Source: Crotophaga sulcirostris (lineage: Eukaryota; Chordata; Aves; Cuculiformes; Crotophagidae). From it: 64,000 nt of DNA. Under the pieces are notes generated by a model. It saw only the letters and a program-made list of their open reading frames with translations. It was not told the origin of the DNA and did no database searches. A program made the position numbers and the translations under genes. Shown here piece by piece: positions 1 to 14,115 of this stretch; the stretch's first letter is position 1; the number at the start of each line of letters is the position of its first letter. Where the stretch lies: contig VYZB01000723.1 in assembly GCA_013397455.1 (NCBI GenBank), positions 222,888 to 286,887 on the forward strand, read 5' to 3'.

Positions 1-324
1 AACACTCAATTCAGTAATGCAAGGACTTAGTGCAGGAAATACCACAGTGGCACACAACAAGAATTGTTCAATAAAGACATGTTTTGTAGGGTTAGATATA
101 TTCTTCAAGCATATAAAAGCAGAAAAGGAGATATTTTTCCTTTCTCACTTTGTCCCTTGTAAATAATTCACTATCAGTTTTATCAAATAACATAATCCAT
201 GATTTACAGGTCAAACAATGATCCATCTAGTATCTTCCTTCCAGCATACAGTAGCAGATGCCTCAAATAAGACAGAAAAATGTCACAGACTTATATACAG
301 ACTGTTGGCTTGTGGCTTAGAGAG
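1..324. other. Non-coding flank, nothing recognised
   Basis: AT-rich sequence without a convincing open frame, repeat or splice-bounded exon. It precedes the first CR1 piece. Decayed CR1 sequence could extend slightly into its right end. Confidence 0.5.
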
Positions 325-915
325 ATGTACTCTTTGCTGGGTGAAAAACTGTCAGAATGGCCAGGCATAGGGAGTTCTGATGGGTGGCATTAAATTCAGT
401 TGGCAGTCAGTCACAAGTGGTGTTTCCCAAGGATCAGTGTTAGGAATGGTTCTTTTTAATCTTTATCAGTGATCTGGAAGAGGGGATCGAGTGCACTGTC
501 AGTAAGTTTGCAGATGACACCAAACTGGGCAGGAGTGTAGAAATGTTTGAAGGAAAGAAGGCACTACAGAGGGAACTGAACAGGCTCAATCAATGGGCTG
601 AGGCCAGCTGTATGGGGTTCAAAAAGACCAAGCGTTGGGTCCTGCACTTGGAGCACAACAACCCCATGCACCGCTACGGACTTGGAGAAGCGTGGCTGGA
701 AAGCTACGTGGTGGAAAAGGACCTGGGGGCGCTGGCCAACAGCCACATGAGCATGAGCCAACAGTGTGTCCAGGAAGGCCAACAGCATCCTGGTTTATAT
801 CAGAAATTGTGTGGCCAGCAGACCTAGGGAACCCCCCTGTACTTCACACTGGTGAGACCACACCTTGAATAGTGTGTTCAGTTTCGGGCCCCTCACTACA
901 AGAAAGATACTGTAT
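325..915 (+). mobile_element. CR1 LINE fragment (RT palm and downstream), truncated at both ends
   Basis: The fragment reads as the second half of a CR1 ORF2 reverse transcriptase. It starts near the codons for a CWVKN-like stretch. It passes a [11 protein letters not shown] segment and contains the RT catalytic motif as KFADDTKLG at about 505-530. It continues through the [21 protein letters not shown] and MSQQC segments found in the other CR1 copies here, and ends near HYKKD at about 900-915. Several frame changes and small deletions make it non-functional. Its end abuts the more complete CR1 at 916-3930. A CR1 3' end directly beyond that copy (3931-4180) may be the rest of this one. Confidence 0.88.
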
Positions 916-936
916 TCATGAAAGTGAAAGGGAGAC

Positions 937-1762
937 AGACTGATGGAATCGCGTCCTCTCTTCTCCCAGTAATATTCACCAGGAGGCAGAGGAGCCACGT
1001 ATTCCTCATCAACAAGATGAGGGGAGTGACCTAGTTGGTGTGCAGGTCTGCTCTCGTGGGGGTAATAGATCTCCCTCCCATCTTCTGACTCCCTTCCAGA
1101 TGCCACCTTTCCTGTTGCCCTTACAGAACAAGTTCGGGATCCTGGAATTTGAGGCTCAGATTGAAGATAGCGATGGAGAAAACTCATCTAGGGAACCTCT
1201 CAACTTTGCTCTGTCTGTTAGGTGGATCAGTACCTCTAGTACAAAAAAGAAAAGGAGGCGAGTTGTAGTAGGTGACTCCCTTCTGAAAGGCACAGAGGGT
1301 CCTATATGTGGGCCGGACCCATCCCATAGGGAAGTCTCCTGCCTTCCTCAAGCCCAGGTACGGGATATCACTAAGAGACTCCTGGATCTAATTCAGCCCT
1401 CAAATTATTATCCCTTGTTGGTTGTCCAGGCTGACAGTGATGAACTTGGTAAGAGGGGGTCCAGGGTAATTAAAAAGGAGTTTAAGGATCTAGGTCGATT
1501 AATGGATGGGGCAGGAGTGCAGGTGGTGTTCTGCTCGGTTCCTCCGGTGTCAGAGATTTATACTGAAAGGAACAAGAGAATCCATTCTATTAACAAATGA
1601 CTTAAGGGCTGGTGCCAACAAAGGAATTTTGGCTTCTATGATCATGGGGAAACCTTTGCTGCACCTGGCCTGCTAGACCCAGATGGGTCCCATCTAACTA
1701 AAAAGGGTAAAAGGATTCTAGCCCAGGAGCTGGCAGGGCTCATTGAGAGGGCTTTAAACTAG
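937..1762 (+). pseudogene. CR1 ORF1 remnant with SGNH/GDSL esterase-like domain
   Basis: CR1-clade ORF1 proteins bind RNA and carry an esterase-like SGNH domain. Here a basic KKKRRRVVVGDSLLKGTE stretch holds the GDSL nucleophile motif at about 1245-1290. The C-terminal DPDGSHLTKKGKR block at about 1675-1715 keeps the Asp-x-x-His pair. The block expected to read GTND-like reads QADSDE, so an oxyanion-hole residue appears lost. The frame is continuous from about 937 to a TAG at 1760-1762 and is broken only by a TGA at 1598-1600, where relatives have Trp. The upstream start is lost in the truncated 5' end. Function is from family knowledge; this copy is not functional. Confidence 0.85.
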
Positions 1763-1851
1763 GCCTGAAGGGGTCAGGGGATGTAGCCAGGCTCACCAGA
1801 GATGCGGCTGTAGAAGGTGAGTCATTACCAAGGGTGACATCACTAACCCAA

Positions 1852-3732
<1,881 letters not shown>

Positions 3733-3902
3733 TAGTTAGCCATTGGAATGCACTGCCCAGGGAGGTGGTGGAGTCACCGTCCCTGGAGGTGTTTAAGAGG
3801 AGATAGGATGAGGCACTGAGTGCCATGGTTTAGATGATGGGATGGTGTTAGTGTTGGGTTATAGGTTGGACTCGATGATCGCAGAGGTCCTTTCCAACCT
3901 TT

Positions 3903-3927
3903 TAATACTGTAATACTGTAATACTGT
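3903..3927 (+). repeat. CR1 3'-terminal octamer tail, TAATACTG type
   Basis: About three copies of TAATACTG end the CR1 at 916-3930, directly after its GGTTGGACTCGATGATC block. Such short 3' repeats are the priming tail of CR1 elements. The same tail type recurs, degenerate, at 18050-18080. Confidence 0.85.
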
Positions 3928-3930
3928 TTT

Positions 3931-4180
3931 GCCGGAGGAGATTTAGCCTAGATATTAGGAAATATTACTTCACTGAAAGGATTGTCAGGCACTGGAACAA
4001 GATGCCCAGGGAAGTGGCTGAATCACCATCCCTGGAGATCTTTAAAAAACAAGTAGGCGTGTCAGTCAGGGGCGTGGTTTAGTGGTGGGGTTGGCAGGTG
4101 TTAAGTTAAAGGTTGGACTCAATGATCTTAAAGGTCCTTTCCAACATAAATGATTCTGTGGCTCCGTGATTCTGTGATTC
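3931..4180 (+). mobile_element. CR1 LINE 3' end, short fragment
   Basis: The fragment starts abruptly after the preceding CR1 tail with GGAGATTTAGCCTAGATATTAGG (positions 3935-3957). It runs through the conserved end of ORF2 (HW-x-K-MPREVAESPSLEIF) and the GGTTGGACTCAATGATCT block. It ends in GATTCTGTG-like octamers at about 4150-4180. The different tail type separates it from its immediate left neighbour. It may be the severed 3' end of the fragment at 325-915, though about 0.4 kb of the expected intervening sequence is missing. Confidence 0.85.
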
Positions 4181-7100
4181 CTTGAATCCCTTCAGCATCC
4201 ACTCTCAGATTCCATACGTCAGTGGTTTATGAGCTGAGACTAACCATAGCCCTAAAATCTATTCCTCTTTGCCTAGCAGATCTAACAGCTCCACTAATTC
4301 AGCATATTAATTTTTTTAACTCTTTTACACATTTGGCCAACATAATGACCAATGACAAGGAGTTCCATAGTTTGCTGTATTTGTTTATCTTTCAGAAAAA
4401 TAAAAGAGACTCAAAGAGAGATCATATCTGTTTTCATAGCCATAACATCTTCATCTCCAATAGTTAGGGCTAGGTAAGGGTTTCTAGATAATGCTTCTGC
4501 ACAAAACCCTTCAACTCTTTTAACTCCGGTAATGAGTTAGCCAAAAATTACACTTCTCTTTCAACTTTGATTCTCCTCCTGTTTCTGTAGGTTGAAACAC
4601 AGCAGTTGTCATGAATAAAACTGCAGATGAATTGTAAATCAATATTAATTTTTTAACTTTCCATTTTTGTAAGACAATCTCAGAACAAAATTATTTCAAA
4701 AGAGCTCTTAATTTGTTCATCTCCTCTAACCTTCCAGAAGGCATGAAATTGTTTAAATATATCTGTTAACCAAAAATATATTCCTGGAAATGTTTCCATG
4801 CTCCCAGAAAACTGTCCTTTTTTTCCTTTCTAAAGAAAAAATGTGAGCTATCTGCCTTCAGGCTGCTGAAGCTTATGTGTTACACAACCACTCAGGATGA
4901 AATCATACAAAACAGCCTGAAACAAAAGCCAGCACCTTTTTTATGTAGGAAACTTGTGACGCATAATAAAAACATGATAAGTAGACTGGATGAATATAAT
5001 CTATCTGGATTTTGAAGTGCTTGTAAGTGCCTTCCATGGAAAATCTTTGAGGAAAAAACATAGGAATGGAATGGAAAGGAGAAGTGCTGTGACAGATAAA
5101 AATAGTTAGGAGAAGACAGATCAAGCCATGAGAATGGAAAGCCAGCCCTCAAGATGGCAAAACATTTTTCTGAATCATGGTTTGGATTATGGAGAAGTAA
5201 GTTAGGATGTAATAGTTAAGGCTGAACTAAGTCTGAATCATTGATTTGAAACGCAAATGAATCATTATGTGTGTGGGAAAAAAATACTCTCCCCTAAATT
5301 ATATTGCTATTGTTTTAGCTGGAAAATGAGCTTTACAAATAAAGCCGGGATTTGATTTAAGAAATCTAATCTTAAAAATGGATCTTTTCATCTTGCAGCA
5401 TGTTTTTTTCCCCTCGTAGTTCAGTAATGGAATAACTCATACTCTTCCCGTACATTTAAATGCACTGAAGTCTTCTTCATATGCTACTGCTGAAGAGCTC
5501 TTCTGTTCTGCATGTTCCTAACAGAAAGATTCCTTTATCACAGTAACAGATGTAAAATGTCCTGGTAACTTAATCAATAACCATAGTCTCAAAATGCTTG
5601 GCATGCCTCATTCATAAGGCCAAAAAAAAAAAGCACTCAAGGAGTGCAATTAACCTTGAGACTATGCCTCTTTTTGCAGTGCTCCTCTGCCTGTCTGCAG
5701 CAGGGGCTCTTGTCTTCCCTGGGCACAGTGGAACTTCCATCTATGAGCAAGGAAATTCATAACAGCTCAGAGGTCTGCAGCATGGCTCCAAGCTGTACCC
5801 ACAGGACCAGATAGTCACCACTGAAAGCATGTGGTCTTTGAACAGTTTTCCTTTTATGGACACCCCTGCCCACCAGCAAGTATTACTGCCAAATTGGTCA
5901 CTCCTCTCAAACATTTCAAGACATACGTCAGGGGCTGCATCTGTTCACAAAGGAGGACAAAAATGGCTTACACAGGTGAAGGGTAGAGCTAAGAATAATA
6001 GATGAACAGAGAATATGGGTCACTAGGATCAGAGAGAGCTTTAAAACCTAGCAGCTGGCCTGACGCACAGCACCTGCTCTGTATGCACCTGTATAGCAGG
6101 AAATTGCTATTCCCTGGAAGTGTTGAGTACTGTCTAAGATATCACAGGAGTAATGATCCAAAATTTTACCCATCCCAAACAGAAAATAAAAGATGTGATG
6201 GCAGTAGAACAAGTCCTTGATTACAGTTGTTTGGTGCTAATATAAAATACAAGCTATCTTTGAAAAGCATATGTAAGGAAACTCTAATATAACAGTAGTT
6301 CTTTTAAAGTGAAATGAACATGTGGAAAAATTTGTTGATATCTGTTTTCTTAAAATGAAATCTACAGTAAAAGAAGAAGGCAACTTTTTAATAATAGAAG
6401 GGTCTATTTCTGCTAAGATACTCATCTTCACAATTGCAAATGAGTTGTTTGTGCGGAAATAGTAGTTTGGAAGAACAGTTTAGTTTTGTAATAACCCCTC
6501 TGATTGTGATGAGTCAGTGAAAGCTCCTATTTTCACATCTTCCTTCTGCCACTGAAAAAATAACATTGTTTTCATATTGCTAGAACACTCCAGCAAACTC
6601 CGGAATTTGCTGGCATTGTTAGCGGGTATAAATAGGGCACTTTTTGTGCCACAAGGAAACTGCAGCTGCTTGCTGAATACAGATGGAACGTGAACGTTTT
6701 GCACTTGTTATAGATCCACATTCTCGTATCTTTTCCAAGTTGCTCTGCTGCGAATGAATTTCCCTGGAGCCAAGCCTTCACCAACTGCATGATGTTTACA
6801 TAATAAGGAGCATGCCTGCCTGGGGTCCCTTTTGAAGTTATTTCAGGTTAATTACTGTGGCTTAAGGCTGCATGAGAATCATAGGTACCTTATGTCTTGT
6901 GTACAGTGGCTCTGTTGGCACACAGTCCTCAAAAACATGGCTTTGGGTTACCTATGCAATGGTGGAAGCATGTGTCCTTGGAACCTTATTTATACTTGTG
7001 CAAATGATATCTTTATTCATATATTACACAAACTGCCTAGAAAAAAATACTAAATTTTCTCTCCTAGCTTTGTCTGATAAAGATACAATTTCCCTTCACA

Positions 7101-7525
7101 TTGTGATTATATCCCTTTCATTGAGTGGTAGAAGAGGACTTAAGAATTACACCCTACATGTCTTGCTTCAGGTGTGAGTCATTGTTTCATTTTCGCATGA
7201 ATACACTTATTCTTGGGCTTAAAATAGCAAAGAGAACATGTTGCTTGAGTCACTATGCAATCAATTGTCTGAAACCGAAGATTAGCAAGAATAAAGCGTC
7301 ATACTGCCATTTTCACCATCTTATTGTGAAAGGATAACAAGTTGGTCAAGCATGAATTCCCCTTGGTGACCACATGAATTCCCCCTTGCAGACCACTCGT
7401 AATTACCTATATATTCAAACTAGTAATTTGGACGCTAGAATATTACCAAGATTCTGTTATTAATTTCTGTTGGTTAGTATTAGTACTGTAAGTATGAAAA
7501 AAAAGTTTCATACTGCATGGTTTGC
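4181..7525. other. Non-coding stretch between CR1 copies
   Basis: No recognisable gene, RNA or repeat family was found. The sequence is AT-rich with homopolymer runs, such as an A tract at 5622-5632. Open frames are under about 105 codons, scattered on both strands, and lack supporting motifs. Confidence 0.55.
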
Positions 7526-8720
7526 GCTGGGTTGGTTCTCCTTCTATGACAGGGTAACCCAGTTAATGGGCGAGGGCAAGGCAGTAGATGTGGTGTACCT
7601 GGACTTTGGTAAAGCCTTTGACACAATATTCTGCTTGAGAAACTGGCTGCCATTGGCCTGGACTGGCACACCCTCTGCTGGGTAAAAAACTGTCTGGATG
7701 ACCGGGCCCAAAGGGTGGTGGTAAATGGAGTTAAACCCAGTTAGAGGCCAGTCATGAGTGGCGTCCCCCAGGGTCCAGTGCTGGGGCCAGTCCTGTTCAA
7801 TATCTTTATCAACGATCTGGACAAGGGGATTGAGTGCACCCCTAGCAAGTTTGCAGATGACACTAAGCTGGGTGGCAGTGTCGATCTGCTTGAAGGAAGG
7901 GAGGCTCTGCAGAGAGATCTGGACAGGCTGAAACCTGTGTTTTAAGGTTTAACAAGACCAAGTGCTGAGTCCTGCACTTGGGACACAACAACCCCATGCA
8001 ACATTACAGACTTGGGGAAGAATAGCTGGAGAGCTGCCTGTCAGAGAAGGACCTGGGGGTGTTGATTGACAACCAGCTGAATATGAGCCAGCAGTGTGCC
8101 CAGGTGGCCAAGAAGGCAAATGGCATCTTGGCCTGTATCAGAACCAGCGTGGCCAGCAGGAGCAGGGAAGTGATTGTGCCCCGGTACTCACTCCTGGTGA
8201 GGTCACACCTCAAGTACTGTGTGCAGTTCTGGGCCCTTCACTACAAGAAGGACATTGAGGTGCTGGAGTGTGTCCAGAGAAGGGCGACGAGGCTGGTGAA
8301 GGGGCTGGAGAGCAAGTCTTACAAGGACCGGCTGAGGGAACTGGGGTTGTTTAGCCTAGAGAAGAGGAGGCTGAGGGGAGACCTCATCGCTCTCTACAAC
8401 TACCTGAAAGGAGGTTGTAGTGAGGTGAGTGTTGGTCTCTTCTCACAAGTGACAAGTGATAGGATGGCAGGAAATGGCTGCAAGTTGCACCAGGGCAGGT
8501 TTAGACTGGATATTAGGAAAAAAATTCTCCACTGAAAGGGTGGTTAGGAAGTGGAACAGGCTGCCCAGGGAGGTGGCTGAGTCACCATCCCTGGAGGTGT
8601 TTAAAAGACAGGTAGTTGAGTTTCTGGGGGACATGGTTTAGAAGAGGACAGGTACGGTTGGACTCAACGATCTCAAAGGTCTTTTCCAACCAGACGATAC
8701 TATGATTCTATGATTCCATG
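7526..8720 (+). mobile_element. CR1 LINE, 5'-truncated, from RT motif A to 3' tail
   Basis: The element starts within ORF2 at the segment before RT motif A and ends with TATGATTCTATGATTCCATG at 8701-8720. That is the ATTCTATG octamer tail after the GGTTGGACTCAACGATCTCAAAGG block. Truncation at the 5' end is usual for target-primed reverse transcription. It resembles the copies at 18081-19341 and 20289-21995, but its tail class differs from the copy at 916-3930. Confidence 0.93.
7535..8655 (+). pseudogene. CR1 ORF2 C-terminal half (RT palm, thumb, tail), frameshifted
   Basis: Motif A reads VDVVYLDFGKAFDT at about 7580-7625. The [19 protein letters not shown] segment lies at about 7765-7825 and the catalytic [10 protein letters not shown] at about 7847-7873. 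After a frame change, a long open stretch at 8059-8535 gives the [40 protein letters not shown] and [31 protein letters not shown] parts. The last piece ([20 protein letters not shown]) is in another frame near 8545-8610. At least three frame changes or stops break the protein. Confidence 0.9.
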
Positions 8721-11700
8721 AACTGCTAAATTTTTTTGATCTTATAACAGAAACCTGTTCTGGGAAGAGCTCAGATCAAAATATAAGCTGACTCTAACAC
8801 TGCACCCTTCGTCTTACCCCATAATACATGGCCTTCAGCAATTACTATCACATTATGTGAACTGGAAGTTTTAATACATTTTGAATGTATAAGTATCCTC
8901 AATCTGGCAAGACATTTCACATGATTATTCTGAACTTTTCTTGGAGTATGGGATTTTTCAGCTGGGCTTCTCATGTTTATTTCAAACAAGTTAGGAAAAT
9001 GAGCAGCAGAACTCCAGTATCTCCAGTGGGACAGGAGATATTCCAAACTTTTGCCTATAACAACGGTGAGGCTGAGTGGATCGTGAACCCCATCGGCTGC
9101 TACATTTCCCATTACAGGAAATCTCTTCCCAGGAGAGAGAGACTGTGGGGTGTACAAAGGGTCACAGCAATAATGGCGAGTGATTCTCCCCTGCAGCATA
9201 TCAGTCCCAATCTCCTTAAGAAAAAACACAAGAAAAGTTTAGAGGAGAGGAGCACTTGCAGAGTAACTTATAATGAACCATTAACATATATGTGTTGCTT
9301 TACTGCCAAGAATGAACATGGATTATAAGTTATCTTGGTTATAGAGCAATTCTTTGTGATCTTGTAGCTGAATTTTTAAGTTACGTTTCAATTACTTCCT
9401 CTTTTCACTAAAACTGACGTAAGAGATAAAAGGAGTTCAGTGTACAAGCAAGAAACATCTTGCCCGTCTCTCAGCTGCTTCTAAGAAAACTCCCTACTGT
9501 TTTGCTCAAAAGCATTTACATGCATCTGAACAACTAAAAAGATTTGCCTGGTATTATGACCTTGCAATAGCATAAGCCTTGTTTGTTTTGCTTTTATTCA
9601 CAGCGCATGAATTCCAGTGGTTGAGTTTTTCCTTTCCTTCAACATCTGTATGAGGCCAAGATTGAACCCATGATAAATCTTACCCCAGATTGGTCATTTT
9701 ACTCAGTATAGATTAAGCACTTTTCTGTGTGATGTTGTAAAACTGAGGAAGACTGGGCACAAGCCAGTGTGATGGAGACCAAACATTTTGTTTCTGTCTC
9801 AGCCATCATTAGAAGTTTGACCTTGAGATTACAGCTTCACTGTGTCTAGGCTTTTTGGCATCAGAATGGTTTAGCGCAATGAGGCTGAATCTCAGAAGGG
9901 AAATCTGTGCACTGTCATAAACTTTTACTTATTATTTTCCTGAAGATTCAGGGCGACCTTGCCTCACAGAAGTAATTACAGTACTATAAAACTAAAATCC
10001 CTATTATTGCACAAAGATTGGATGCAAGAGTAGCAAGCACATTCTTCTCAATATTTTTCTGAACAAAATAGACAAGTTTGTTGCCATGAGCTGCTAGTGG
10101 AGATCCCCCCACAAGCACGCACACAATTCACTAGGATTTTTCTTTGTATTTGAAAGGGTGAGAAAAGGTTCGACAGTATCATAACAAGGCCTGAATGTTC
10201 CCATTTTGTCCACGATAATTATTATTTCTGATTTGCACTTGGCTTAGACTAGCTAACTGTTGATAAGTGACTCAGTTAATCCTTCCCAGTTCTCTCTCAC
10301 GCTGACACACAATCATTAGTGCAAACATGGATGCATTTTAACAGCCACAAGATAAACACAAAGCAAGCATATAGCCATTCAGATCTCCAAACATTAGTAT
10401 CTGGAGAAGGGTAATAACCTCTAACAACTTCTTTCTTTCTGTACCAAACACAGAACTTAAAGCTCAGTGTAACCTAAAAGATGTTTCTGCCTCACTACGA
10501 AGATTCCTTCCAATAGTTCCCTCTGAATTCTGCAGAAAGCCAGTTCTAGTGATCTCAGCTGCATGAGGTAAATGCGAGAGAAGGAGGGAATATTCTGAGT
10601 GAAAGGAACAGAGTATACATTTTGGACCTCAAGATGGTGCAGGACTTTTGCCTGAGCGCTTTCTGGTAGTGTGTCAAGCTAGAATGCTGTTAAGCCTTAC
10701 AGCTTCATACCAAGCTTTCAGAGCAAAACTAACCAAGGCCAGGACACTATAGTCAGACAGTGGTAAGTAAGGTTGAGACATAAGGCTAATTTCATGCATC
10801 TTGGCTTTTTAATAAGGTCATGTCATGAAGACTCAGGCATGATATTATGTTCAAGTGGGTGACTTCTATTCAGCTAGCTTGTGTTCACCTTCATCAGTCT
10901 AATTTCTGCTTGTGCACAATAGATTATTGAAACTACAAGCCACATTTCAAGGCAGGTTTAGCTCAAAGAGGAGCTCCTCTGACAACTCTATGACCAGAGC
11001 AGCTACAAAGCTCTGTGGGCATAAGAGCTCTAGAAGAAAGTGTATGGGTTTGTGCAGCTATCCCTGGTTAATCATCCTGATGTTTAACTCAAGTAAATTG
11101 CATATTTGTAGATTTACAGGGTGCAGGCATATTCTCCTATCCATGAACCTCTCCCCCTTTTCTTATGATTCTTGCAGTGCCCAGCAACATAAAGCTATCA
11201 TTATGAAGTTCTACATAGCCATGAGGTTGTGCTTTTGTCTTGATCATAAGGACTTGCTGTGCACTGGTCTCCTGTGTAGTAACAGTTCATGGAAAAGATT
11301 ATTGCTAGGAAGGCAGGTTTTAACTCCTGTTTTCCAGCTTTGCCCCAGGCTTGGCACATGTTGACTCTGTCTCATACTGAGTGACACAGTTGAATGAACA
11401 GCCCTTGAAAGCGCTGTATGCCCTGGGCTAGAAATAGAGGTTGGCTGGCTGGACAAACCTGCCCAATGGTCATTGCACACCATTCACCATACCAAGAATC
11501 AGTGAGAGAGGTAGCAGAGATGTGGATGAGGCAGTTCTCAGAGAAACTGGGCAGAGTAATTCTCTGGAGGAAAAAAAATGGAGAAAACACATTTACCAGC
11601 ATTGTCATATAACTGTAAATAAGGTTTGGGGTAATACATTTTGTGCTTATTGATGGAAGGTGAGATGAGTGCCACAGGGATGTGAAAATGAACCCAGAAA

Positions 11701-14052
11701 TTCTGGTCCTGAAACTATGTGTTTCAGAGGAGTAATTAATGCCTTCACCTGCCCCACAGCATATCACTGATGTTCACAGACACTTGCTTCAAAAAATATT
11801 AGATGAGGCCCACTGAAGTCAGAAGGGAAGCCAAGACATTCCTAGGTTTGACAGCCCCTCTGCAGAGAAGAGGCATAGGGTTGTCTCCAACTGTCTCACT
11901 TCCAGTCTCTTTATTTCTGAGCAAATAAAGTGTTACACTGTTCTAATTTCCTGTGAGACAATAAACCCAAGGAGAACATATGCTGGCTGCAGAAGAGGTA
12001 GCAAGTCACATGATTCATTCAGGTCTACTCAGAGCCTCTATCCCAGAAGACTACCACTCTAGTGGGACATGTAAGAGATTCTTGTTGATGCTTTCCCCTG
12101 GCTATTAATGAAGTGTAAAAACAGAAAAAGAAACCAAAAGGAATACTGCCCACAGTATATCTGAATGAACTGTACTTTTCATATCTCTTGCTGCAAACTG
12201 AGAGGTGAAGGTAAGGCTATGAGTTGCTGTTGATAAGAAAAAGCAGCTTGAGACAGGAATAATAAACTTCCAGCCTCTGGGTGAGAGAAACATTCAGTAA
12301 GAACACTGCCACCATGCTTCTCACTTCCACTGGAGCATCTTCTTCTGCACAGCTTTGAGACTGCAACCGTATTCCCCCATGACCCATGACTATTAGGTGA
12401 CTTGCCAGGGCTGGGAAAAAAGTTTTCCTTTGTGGGTCAGCTTATTTTGTGATAGAAAGCTCCTTTCTGGCATGTAAGTCTGGCCGCCTACCAGAGGGAG
12501 GTCATTTTAGCCAGATATCCCTTCCATGTTCCTTTACCTATAGAGCATGTTAGAGCAGGAGTCTTGGAAGGCATCATCTTGTTCTGTGATTTCGATATAT
12601 TTTGTGCTTTCCTACAGGATTGTGCTTTAAAGTCACCACAAGCTTTGCAGAAGCCCATGACTATAGAAGACAATGGCAGGTCTTTTCTCCTTTGTCTTTG
12701 TGAGTGACCACAAAGGCTAGCTAGGGACAGTGAAACTTTCTAATGAAATCAAAGAGTGCACAGTGAAAACACATGATGAAATATAGTCCTTTATGAACGG
12801 TGCAGGGACAACTACAGACAAAACTGAGGGAAAAACAGTGGTGCTAGTTAAGTGTGCTGGAGATAAGCATCTCTCACTGGTGATCTGCTATAAACTAATA
12901 TATTTTCAGTCTGCACTCCAGTTCTGCTCACAGAGATACAACAGCACAGTTCTGTATTCCAGCAAAAGAGAAAAGGACCATTTTCCCTAAACCAGCTCCT
13001 ACACAATAGGAAAGCTGGCAGTGTTTCGTAACCAGGAGTTGTTACTGCTGCACTATCCCTGAAGAAATTCCATGTGATTTCTGAGTTCAGCCCAAAATAA
13101 CATCTCCCTGTCCGAAATCCTAGACTCCAACTTTGTTACGGAGAATGCCAAATGCTTAGAAATGATAGAGACCTAATTTGATTCCATGGCAGGCTCCCTC
13201 ACTAAATGTCCTTACAAAATCGAATTGCCAGCCAACAATTAGAAGTTCTGCCACTGTTTTCCCACTTTATGGCCCTGAAAAGTTCCACTTAAGCCCTGGA
13301 ATCCTGTGAAAATTCACTTAACCTTGTAGATCTTTGCTTCATGTTACCCACATGCACGTCATCTATTTATAGTGTGCCTTCACAGGATGACCCATGCTGC
13401 TGTACCAGAGCTCTGAGATGTCAGTTAACTCACATTGAGTGACTCATCAGGTGAGTCTTCGCGAACAACTACCTTCTAAGGCTTTTTCTAGCCGCTCATG
13501 ATATCCTTAACATGTTGTGCAGGCACCTTAGTTATTCCTAAGCACTTTTCTCTCTTTGCATCTTAGAATTGTCACTAATGTTGTCACAGTGAAATAATAT
13601 TATTAATTACTGTGGTTTAAATTAGCTCCCTAGTAGATGCCTTATCAAAGCCAGTTAATCGCATTTGGATGAGGCCATACATCTGCAACAAGTGGTTAAA
13701 TTCTCTGCTTGCCCCAGGAACCAGAATTATGAGGTTAATTACAGACATCTCAGAGCTACCATAGCATATGAGCCTCTATATTAAGTACAAGGATGCATTG
13801 CTCTGGATGACTTGGAATTTAAAGCCTAGTTACACCAAATACACGTGGCTCTAAGACATGATTAATGGGTTCAGTGGGTTTGATCCCAACACTGTAGCTC
13901 TGTTTTCATACTGGAAACAGACAGCTTCTTGAAAAGAGGTGCCTAAAATGTTGACTTTCCCTGTTAAGAGACAAAAAGCTAAGGCAGGTTGATCTGATTT
14001 GCAAGCATATTTAGTCAGACTTTTAGCCATTTTACTGCAAGAAAGCACTCAC
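8721..14052. other. Non-coding stretch with antisense-overlapping open frames at its left end
   Basis: At 8771-9229 (-) and 8885-9328 (+) two open frames of 152 and 147 codons overlap on opposite strands, in locally GC-richer sequence. Neither shows a recognised domain. A third open frame of 150 codons (+) lies at 10912-11364 and lacks a canonical ATG start. Otherwise this is AT-rich sequence with no repeat family I can name. Confidence 0.5.
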
Positions 14053-14115
14053 CTGTGCAAGTGGTGGTCCACTGATTTCCAGCAGGGTATTATGATGCAG
14101 AGAATCAAAATTCAT
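14053..14115 (-). CDS. Candidate first coding exon, unidentified
   Basis: On the - strand an ATG at 14113-14115 opens 21 codons (MNFDSLHHNTLLEISGPPLAQ, residue 1 to 21) ending exactly at a strong donor, CACAG|GTGAGTGC, in phase 0. An in-frame TGA lies a few codons upstream of the ATG, and a possible acceptor (TATATTTCAG) lies about 100 bp further upstream. A partner exon in phase 0 was not found downstream. An open frame this short is not by itself significant, so this may be chance. Confidence 0.2.

Noticed and set aside
937..1762. ORF1 remnant as a retroviral gag or a host GDSL lipase gene
   Set aside because: It is followed directly by a CR1 endonuclease/RT and a CR1 3' tail, and the GDSL/DxxH layout fits CR1 ORF1. 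No LTRs or primer-binding site were seen.
10912..11364. 150-codon + strand open frame as a gene
   Set aside because: No ATG near its start, no domain, no splice signals, and Cys/Ser/Leu-rich chance-like composition.
12540..12669. Cys-rich - strand segment reading GFCKACGDFKAQSCRKAQ as a zinc-finger exon
   Set aside because: Cys spacing does not match a known finger, entry phase does not match the neighbouring candidate, and the donor is mediocre.
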